From: Mesorhizobium waimense
GTDB taxonomy: Bacteria > Pseudomonadota > Alphaproteobacteria > Rhizobiales > Rhizobiaceae
Direction: 5' to 3'
Length of the DNA: 64,000 nucleotides
NCBI RefSeq assembly: GCF_003601975.1
Contig: NZ_QZWZ01000002.1
Span: 186,001-250,000 of the forward strand
Shown: in pieces, positions 59,019-64,000 of the stretch
How positions within the stretch are numbered: position 1 is the first letter of the stretch
Layout: every line of letters starts with the position of its first letter
Notes under the pieces: generated by a model
Databases searched by the model: none
What the model saw: the letters and a program-made list of their open reading frames with translations, nothing else
Told to the model about the DNA's origin: nothing
Position numbers and translations under genes: made by a program

Positions 59019-59136
59019 GTGGCGGTCGGGTTCCGTTGAATCGTGCGCCTAGCTGTAATCAAGCTTGAGCGCGGCGTAAACCGGATATAGATCGCAGGCG
59101 CCTCGAAGCGAAGGCCATTGGCGACGATTTGACCGT

Positions 59137-59826
59137 TCAGGCGCCGACCAGAGCGCTTTTTCTGGCCGCGTGGCTTGCGCTCTTTTGCCTGCCGAAGGCG
59201 CTGAGGAAGGTGCGCACGCCGTTGGTGGCGGACTGAAGCACCTCTTCGTCATCAGGCATACCGCCAAGCATGAAGCTTATCTGCAACTCGGCGTTGATCA
59301 GCGCGAGAAACTGGCGTGCCGCCACGTCAGGATCCTTGATCGCGAGGTGACCGGCATAGGCAAGCCGGGCGAAGCGGGCGGCAAGCGCCGACCAGGTTCG
59401 GCCTGGCCCCTGTTCGCGCCATTCGGCAAAGAGTTCGGGGTAGCGCTCGCCCTCTGTCTGGATCAGCTTGCGCAGGAATCTGCCGTCGCGGTTGCAGATG
59501 CAGTTGCGGTTCATGCGCATGGCGAAGCCGATCAGATCGGCTTCGAGGTTGCCGGGCTGGTCGGGGAAGGTGGCGATGGTGGCGAAGATGCCGGCGTTGC
59601 AGCGCTCGGTGAGATCGCGGACCACGGCGACGAAGAGTTTTTCCTTGTCGCCATGGTGGTTATAGACCGTCTGGCGCGACACGCCGGCCTCGGCCGCAAT
59701 CAGGTCGATATTGGCGCCGGCAAAGCCTTCGCGGCAAAAGACCGAGGCAGCAGCCCCGACAACCGAAATGCGTTTTGCCTCGTGGCTGCGTGGCGGGAAA
59801 GTGTCAGGAGAAACGCCGAGCTTCAT
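59137..59826 (-). CDS. TetR/AcrR family transcriptional regulator
   Basis: The 229-residue repressor has the N-terminal helix-turn-helix (FAGANIDLIAAEAGVSRQTV, YNHHGDKEKLFVAVVRDL) and a ligand-binding helical body (TetR_C7-like). It is divergent from a Bcr/CflA-type exporter, 187 bp apart. An imperfect 22-bp palindrome near its own start (59853-59874) is a likely operator. It probably induces efflux on drug binding. Confidence 0.92.
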   Translation of the reverse strand: MKLGVSPDTFPPRSHEAKRISVVGAAASVFCREGFAGANIDLIAAEAGVSRQTVYNHHGDKEKLFVAVVRDLTERCNAGIFATIATFPDQPGNLEADLIGFAMRMNRNCICNRDGRFLRKLIQTEGERYPELFAEWREQGPGRTWSALAARFARLAYAGHLAIKDPDVAARQFLALINAELQISFMLGGMPDDEEVLQSATNGVRTFLSAFGRQKSASHAARKSALVGA

Positions 59827-59852
59827 AAAAATCTATATAGCGGTGATTGACG

Positions 59853-59874
59853 AATTGGACAAGAGTGTCTAATT
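59853..59874. promoter_or_regulatory. Candidate TetR operator
   Basis: AATTGGACA-AGAG-TGTCTAATT is a 22-bp inverted repeat with one mismatch between the arms. It lies 27 bases upstream of the TetR gene start and 140 bases upstream of the exporter start. TGGACA/TGTC half-sites of this kind are common in AcrR/TetR operators of rhizobia. Confidence 0.6.
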
Positions 59875-60013
59875 TTGTGGACATAACATAAGGACATTCG
59901 CGCCGGAGAGACGAATGAATTCGCTCTGAGGTGTCGCAATGTCACAGGATGCAACGTCCTGGGGTTAGACGTCGGGTTAGCGGCGGCAACCAGATTCGAA
60001 AGAAGCCTTTATC

Positions 60014-61219
60014 ATGAGTCCCAAATTCCTCCGCATCGCGGTCGTGCTCGGTCTGTTGTCCGCGATAGGCCCGTTCGCAATCGACATGTATCTTCCGGCG
60101 CTGCCTTCGATCGGCGAGGATCTGAAGGCCGGCACGTCGGCCGTGCAGATGAGCCTGCTGATCTTCTTCCTGTCGATGGGCTTCGGCCAGATCATCGTCG
60201 GGCCGATCTCCGACATGGTCGGGCGCAAGCTGCCGCTCTATGGCGGTCTTGTGCTGTTCATGGTTGGCGGTGTCGGCTCGGCACTGGCGCCTTCGATCGA
60301 GTGGCTGATCGCCTTCCGCTTCCTGCAAGGGCTCGGCGCCAGTGCCGGCATGGCGGTGCCGCGTGCCATCGTGCGCGACCTGCACACCGGCAATGAAGCC
60401 GCCAAGCTGATGTCCTTGCTGATGCTGGTGTTTTCGGTGTCGCCGATCCTGGCGCCGCTGACCGGCAGCCAGATCATCGAGATGTTCGGCTGGCGCGCCG
60501 TGTTCTGGACGGTGACGGGTGCCGCAGCGCTCGCCACCATCCTGCTCGCGACCTCGCTCAAGGAGACACGTCCGGTCGAGGAACGCGCCGGCTCCTCTTT
60601 CGGCACAGCGCTTTCCGGCTATCGCTTCCTGATGGGCGACCGCAATTTCCTCGGTCTGGTGGCGATCGCGGGCTTCGGCATTGCCAGCTTCTTCGTCTAT
60701 CTGTCGAGCTCGTCCTTCATCCTGATCGACCATTATGGGCTGTCGCCGTCGGTCTACAGCGTGTTCTTCTCGATCAACGCGGTTGCCTTCATCGGCATGT
60801 CGCAGCTGACCGGAATGCTGGCCGAGCGGTTCGGGCTGAGGCGCCTGGTGCGCGTCGCGGTGACGGGCTACGCAACCACGATGGTGGTGCTGTTGGCCAT
60901 CATGGCGACGGGTGTCGACCGGCTCGACATGATGGCGGCGCTGCTGTTCGTCGGCTATGGCTTCCTCGGCTTGGTCATCCCGACGACGTCGGTGCTGGCG
61001 ATGGAAGAGCATGGCGAGATCGCGGGAACGGCCTCGGCCCTGATGGGCACGCTGCACTTCGCCATCGGCGCTTTAGCCATGGGTGTCGCTGGCCTGTTCT
61101 TCGACGGCACGCCGCTGCCGATGGTTGCCGGCATCACGCTCTGCGCGGTGATTTCGTTCAGCCTGGCCAAGGTAACGCTCTGCCGGTCGCGCGATGCTGT
61201 GGAAGCGCCGGCGGAATAA
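60014..61219 (+). CDS. Bcr/CflA family multidrug efflux MFS transporter
   Basis: The 401-residue protein has 12 hydrophobic segments and the DHA1 features AIGPFAIDMYLPALPSIG in the first segment (with the acidic residue) and GPISDMVGRKLPL as motif A. This family exports drugs such as bicyclomycin or chloramphenicol and small peptides. The divergent TetR gene is its probable regulator. A strong intrinsic terminator follows the stop. Confidence 0.92.
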   Translation: MSPKFLRIAVVLGLLSAIGPFAIDMYLPALPSIGEDLKAGTSAVQMSLLIFFLSMGFGQIIVGPISDMVGRKLPLYGGLVLFMVGGVGSALAPSIEWLIAFRFLQGLGASAGMAVPRAIVRDLHTGNEAAKLMSLLMLVFSVSPILAPLTGSQIIEMFGWRAVFWTVTGAAALATILLATSLKETRPVEERAGSSFGTALSGYRFLMGDRNFLGLVAIAGFGIASFFVYLSSSSFILIDHYGLSPSVYSVFFSINAVAFIGMSQLTGMLAERFGLRRLVRVAVTGYATTMVVLLAIMATGVDRLDMMAALLFVGYGFLGLVIPTTSVLAMEEHGEIAGTASALMGTLHFAIGALAMGVAGLFFDGTPLPMVAGITLCAVISFSLAKVTLCRSRDAVEAPAE

Positions 61220-61241
61220 CAGACATCGATAGAAACCAAAG

Positions 61242-61266
61242 AGGCCGGGTCAGTCCCGGCCTTTTT
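61242..61266 (+). terminator. Intrinsic terminator of the efflux gene
   Basis: GGCCGGG (61243-61249), loop TCAGT, CCCGGCC (61255-61261) and a run of five T form a classic Rho-independent terminator 23 bases after the stop codon. It is the clearest one in the window. Confidence 0.93.
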
Positions 61267-61339
61267 GCGCCTGTCGTAGCAGTGTCTCAGGTGCGAAAGC
61301 CAAGCCAGGAAGGCCTTTGGCATGCATGTACAGAGGAGG

Positions 61340-61690
61340 AGAAAGTGGAGGTTTCTGTTGCCAGGTACCTCCGAACCCCGCCTAGAAGTGCGAACCTCTA
61401 GGGCTTGATTTGAAGCGTTCGCACTGCATTAAGCAGCGAGACGAGCTTCCGCATAGTTGTCGTTGGCAACTATAAGTTTAGCCCGATGACGGTGGTACAA
61501 TGCCGGGCAAAAGTACGATCTTTACACCTTCGTCGATCCTATTTCGCCCCCAGCAAAAGCCGCTCTTTTGAAAGAGCGGTTTTTGGTGGAGGCGCCGGGT
61601 ACCGCCCCCGGGTCCGAACGGCTTATTTCATCGCCCATTTATCGCCATAGTCGGTCAAGCCGACAAAACGAATATAGGGGCCGATCGTGG
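61340..61690 (-). ncRNA. ssrA: tmRNA (SsrA), circularly permuted two-piece type
   Basis: tmRNA rescues stalled ribosomes and adds a degradation tag. On the minus strand the acceptor piece comes first, ending GGCGCCTCCACCA at 61584. A spacer with a perfect hairpin CCGCTCTTT/AAAGAGCGG follows (processed out), then the coding piece, whose GGGGGCG (61551-61545) pairs with CGCCTCC of the acceptor end. The GGGGGCGAAATAGGATCGACG start matches tmRNA 5' ends. The tag reads ANDNYAEARLAA and stop (61467-61429). The 5' limit of the acceptor piece and the 3' limit of the coding piece are approximate. Confidence 0.93.
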
Positions 61691-61871
61691 AAAATGAAAG
61701 GCCGCAATGTCCTTTCGTGCATGTGTCAAATTGGATCGTTGAGGGTTGACTTGCTCGCGCGCTCAACCGAAGCTTCCGGGCGGTGAGGAGTTTCAGCCTA
61801 GCGCACAAGTTGCGTCAGCGCGCCACAATCCTCATCGACCGGATCCGTGGCGCCGACGAGGGGAATTTTTC

Positions 61872-62183
61872 ATGGCCGACTATCTCGCAGACGTGAAGAA
61901 GTACGACGCCGGCGCCAGCGCCGATGCGGTCGACAAGATCGTGAAGCATCTGGGCATTGCGCTGCGCAACCGGGATTCTTCGCTGGTGTCCTGCACCGAT
62001 CCCAAGGAACTGGAGCGCGTCAGGGACAACTGGGCCGCGAAGAAGCTCGGCGTCGCCGACGCCAGCAAAGCCGACGCGTCGATCGAAAAGACCTGCAAGG
62101 CGATGGCCGCCGACAACACCAAGAGCCGCGTGACCTTCTACTATCTGGTCGCGAAAGATCTGGGCAAGCTCGGCGCCCTTTAA
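61872..62183 (+). CDS. DUF2853 family protein
   Basis: The 103-residue product contains YDAGASADAVDKIVKHLGIA, LVSCTDPKELERVRDNW and KAMAADNTKSRVTFYYLVAK, the pattern of the small helical DUF2853 proteins. Function is unknown; it has no signal or membrane segment. ATG 61872 follows GAGGGGAA. The frame is open to 61746 through the tmRNA flank, which is not coding. A perfect stem CCGGCGCGA/TCGCGCCGG (62212-62232) follows. Confidence 0.86.
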   Translation: MADYLADVKKYDAGASADAVDKIVKHLGIALRNRDSSLVSCTDPKELERVRDNWAAKKLGVADASKADASIEKTCKAMAADNTKSRVTFYYLVAKDLGKLGAL

Positions 62184-62211
62184 TCGGTCACGGCGCCGCC
62201 GCAGATGGATA

Positions 62212-62232
62212 CCGGCGCGATTTTCGCGCCGG
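62212..62232 (+). terminator. Hairpin after the DUF2853 gene
   Basis: CCGGCGCGA (62212-62220), loop TTT and TCGCGCCGG (62224-62232) form a perfect nine-pair stem 29 bases after the stop codon. No T-run follows. Confidence 0.55.
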
Positions 62233-62327
62233 CTGCGGGGTGATATCCAGAGCCATTTTCGCTTTGCTGTGTTCAGCCGACTGTCTGGCAGCTATAATGC
62301 CTGCAATCCCGAATCGAGGCCAAGCCG

Positions 62328-63122
62328 ATGCGCCAGTATCTCGACCTGTTGAAGCATGTGCTAGAAAACGGCGTCGATCGCGGCGACCGCACCGGCACCG
62401 GTACGCGTGGGGTGTTCGGCCACCAGATGCGCTTCGACCTGTCGCGCGGCTTTCCGGTCACCACCACCAAGAAGCTGCATCTGAAGTCGATCATCCATGA
62501 GCTTCTGTGGTTCCTGGCCGGCGACACCAACATCAAATACCTCAACGATAACGGCGTCTCCATCTGGGACGAATGGGCCGACGAGAATGGCGATCTCGGC
62601 CCTGTCTACGGCAAGCAATGGCGATCGTGGCCGGACGGCCATGGCGGTGAGATCGACCAGATTACGAATCTTCTGAAGGAGATACGCAAGAATCCTAATT
62701 CGCGCCGGCTGATCGTTTCGGCGTGGAACCCGGCCGAGGTGGAGGCTATGGCGCTGCCGCCCTGCCACTGCCTGTTCCAGTTCTACGTTTCGGAGGGCAG
62801 GCTCTCCTGCCAGCTCTACCAGCGCTCGGCCGATATTTTTCTCGGCGTTCCCTTCAACATCGCTTCCTATGCGCTGCTGACCCTGATGGTGGCGCAGGTG
62901 ACCGGGCTAAAGCCCGGTGATTTCGTCCATACGCTCGGCGATGCGCATCTTTATTCGAACCATTTCGAGCAGGCGCGCGAACAGTTGCAGCGCACGCCCA
63001 AGGCGCTGCCGACGATGTGGATCAATCCGGAGGTCAAAGACCTCTTCGCCTTCCGTTTCGAAGACTTCCGGCTAGAGAACTACTTTGCCGACGCGACCAT
63101 CAAGGCGCCGATCGCCGTCTGA
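62328..63122 (+). CDS. thyA: ThyA, thymidylate synthase
   Basis: ThyA makes dTMP from dUMP with methylene-tetrahydrofolate. The protein has exactly 264 residues, as in E. coli, with RTGTGT at 21-26 (phosphate binding), the nucleophile Cys146 in [29 protein letters not shown] and DAHLYSNH. The ATG is at 62328. In many relatives a dihydrofolate reductase gene follows; here a molbindin-like gene on the other strand follows instead. Confidence 0.97.
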   Translation: MRQYLDLLKHVLENGVDRGDRTGTGTRGVFGHQMRFDLSRGFPVTTTKKLHLKSIIHELLWFLAGDTNIKYLNDNGVSIWDEWADENGDLGPVYGKQWRSWPDGHGGEIDQITNLLKEIRKNPNSRRLIVSAWNPAEVEAMALPPCHCLFQFYVSEGRLSCQLYQRSADIFLGVPFNIASYALLTLMVAQVTGLKPGDFVHTLGDAHLYSNHFEQAREQLQRTPKALPTMWINPEVKDLFAFRFEDFRLENYFADATIKAPIAV

Positions 63123-63162
63123 TCGGAAGCCAGGCCTTGCCTGGTGCTTTGCGTACAATCCG

Positions 63163-63366
63163 TCAGTCGATGCCGACCATGACGTCGGACGCCTTGATCA
63201 CGGCATAGGCCGGGTTGCCCTTTTCGAGCTTGAGGTCGTCCACCGCCTCGTTGGTGATCGACGCGGTGACGATGGCGCCGCCGATGTCGATGCGGACATG
63301 CGAGGTGGCTCCCTTGACGATCTCGACGATAGTTCCCTTGAGCGTGTTGCGGGCGCTAATCTTCAT
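63163..63366 (-). CDS. Molbindin-like protein (TOBE/Mop domain)
   Basis: The 67-residue product is a single Mop/TOBE domain (ISARNTLKGTIVEIVKGATS, then AIVTASITNEAVDDLKLEKG and AYAVIKASDVMVGI), the fold that binds molybdate or tungstate in oligomeric molbindins. It is divergent from modA, which encodes the molybdate receptor, supporting a molybdate storage or homeostasis role. The start ATG 63366 has GGAGAC upstream. Confidence 0.9.
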   Translation of the reverse strand: MKISARNTLKGTIVEIVKGATSHVRIDIGGAIVTASITNEAVDDLKLEKGNPAYAVIKASDVMVGID

Positions 63367-63455
63367 GGGAGTCTCCGTCGCTGTATTTAATGAAGGTCAT
63401 CGTAGGCCGAGAAAACCTCGACACACAACGCTGTAGCTCGCGAAAGGCCTTTCCT

Positions 63456-63479
63456 TGTTATATTCATACGGATATATCG
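63456..63479. promoter_or_regulatory. Possible molybdate-responsive (ModE-like) site
   Basis: TGTTATAT (63456-63463) and ATATATCG (63472-63479) face each other across eight bases. TATAT inverted half-sites upstream of modA are typical of ModE binding. The arms match imperfectly and no modE gene is visible in the window. Confidence 0.4.
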
Positions 63480-63528
63480 ATTGCAGGCTTTGAGCCGAAC
63501 GGATTTTTCAAACCCTGGGAGGGTTTTC

Positions 63529-64000
63529 ATGCTTGATTTCGGGTTGAAGGCAATCGCGATCGGCGGGCTGACGGCAATTTTGATGGCCACAGCGCCGGCC
63601 GCCCGTGCCGAAGACAAGGTGGTCGTGTTCGCGGCGGCCAGCCTCAAGGACGGCCTCGACGCCGTCAACGAGGTCTGCGAGGCCGATGTCGGCGAAGCGG
63701 CGACCATCTCCTATGCGGCAAGCTCGGCGCTGGCCAAGCAGATCGAGGGCGGTGCGCCGGCCGATGTGTTCATCTCGGCCGACCTCGACTGGATGAATTA
63801 CCTCTCCAACAAGAAATTGACCAAGCCGGACACCGAAGTGAAGCTGCTCGGCAACCAGATCGTGCTGGTGGTGCCGAAAGATTCCAAGGCCGAAACCAAG
63901 ATCGAAAAGGGCTTTGACCTTGCCAGGCTGATCGGCGACGGCAGGCTCGCCATGGGCGATTTCAAGGCGGTGCCGGCCGGCAAATACGGCAAGGCCGCAC
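63529..64000 (+). CDS. modA: ModA, molybdate ABC transporter binding protein (5' part)
   Basis: ModA captures molybdate in the periplasm for the ModBC transporter. The visible 157 residues start with a signal peptide (MLDFGLKAIAIGGLTAILMA, cleaved after ARA) and show VVVFAAASLKDGLDAVNEVC, TISYAASSALAKQIEGGAPA and DVFISADLDWMNYL, the oxyanion-binding pattern of ModA. ATG 63529 follows GGGAGGG. The gene runs off the window; modB and modC are expected next. Confidence 0.94.
   Translation, partial: MLDFGLKAIAIGGLTAILMATAPAARAEDKVVVFAAASLKDGLDAVNEVCEADVGEAATISYAASSALAKQIEGGAPADVFISADLDWMNYLSNKKLTKPDTEVKLLGNQIVLVVPKDSKAETKIEKGFDLARLIGDGRLAMGDFKAVPAGKYGKAA

Noticed and set aside
61568-61786. Small plus-strand ORF over the tmRNA acceptor piece
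   Set aside because: It is antisense to the tmRNA; its apparent conservation would come from the RNA.

Overview
The window is chromosomal DNA of a GC-rich alphaproteobacterium of the order Hyphomicrobiales (Rhizobiales), most likely Mesorhizobium or a close relative. The evidence is a complete run of division and envelope genes (ftsW-murG-murC-murB-ddl-ftsQ-ftsA-ftsZ-lpxC-bamD-recN-ligA), an FtsZ with a long C-terminal linker, a circularly permuted two-piece tmRNA encoding the tag ANDNYAEARLAA, the order sspB-DUF4169-RHH near thyA, many LacI/TetR/MarR/Lrp-controlled transporters, and palindromic repeats of rhizobial type between genes. The genus is inference; no 16S or other marker RNA is present. 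I see no prophage, insertion sequence, CRISPR array, tRNA or rRNA gene.

Region 1 (1-16068, + strand) is the dcw cluster and its extension: peptidoglycan precursor synthesis (murG, murC, murB, ddl), the divisome (ftsQ, ftsA, ftsZ), lipid A (lpxC), outer-membrane assembly (bamD), DNA repair (recN, ligA) and a DUF2461 gene. Many of these genes overlap by 1-13 bases. Region 2 (16069-27118) is mixed housekeeping and transport: azlCD, an Xaa-Pro aminopeptidase, prmA, a Sco1 protein, CreA, a hexapeptide acetyltransferase, a low-affinity iron permease-like protein, an SDR, an MFS and a MATE exporter.

Region 3 (27119-36381) has a Tat/lipobox L,D-transpeptidase and a secreted phytase-like esterase, separated and flanked by two dense palindrome mosaics. 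Next is a LacI regulator divergent from a five-gene sugar or polyol operon (Gfo/Idh dehydrogenase, TIM-barrel isomerase, and CUT2 ABC binding protein, ATPase and permease). Two LacI-type operators lie in the divergent promoter. Region 4 (36382-51600) contains a UvrD helicase whose gene has absorbed a palindromic repeat in frame, an FAD monooxygenase with a LuxR regulator, a PQQ glucose dehydrogenase, a decayed MHYT-like/GGDEF/EAL gene, a Tat-exported dienelactone hydrolase, an EamA exporter next to an Lrp regulator, a thioesterase, and a GlcD-type dehydrogenase with a small unknown gene.

Region 5 (51601-64000) carries a giant AsmA protein with a TolA-like helical tail, a MarR regulator divergent from a CLC channel with a perfect 17-bp palindrome between them, the RHH-DUF4169-sspB group, a TetR/Bcr-type efflux pair with an operator, the tmRNA gene, a DUF2853 gene, thyA, a molbindin-like gene and the start of modA. 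Most of the window is ordinary. The points of interest are the repeats (one inside uvrD, and two copies of a 140-bp inverted-repeat element starting at stop codons), an AT-rich, codon-anomalous patch in ddl, the eroded c-di-GMP gene, and several operator candidates. I did not find a convincing new multi-gene system; the LacI-controlled sugar operon of unknown substrate is the nearest candidate.
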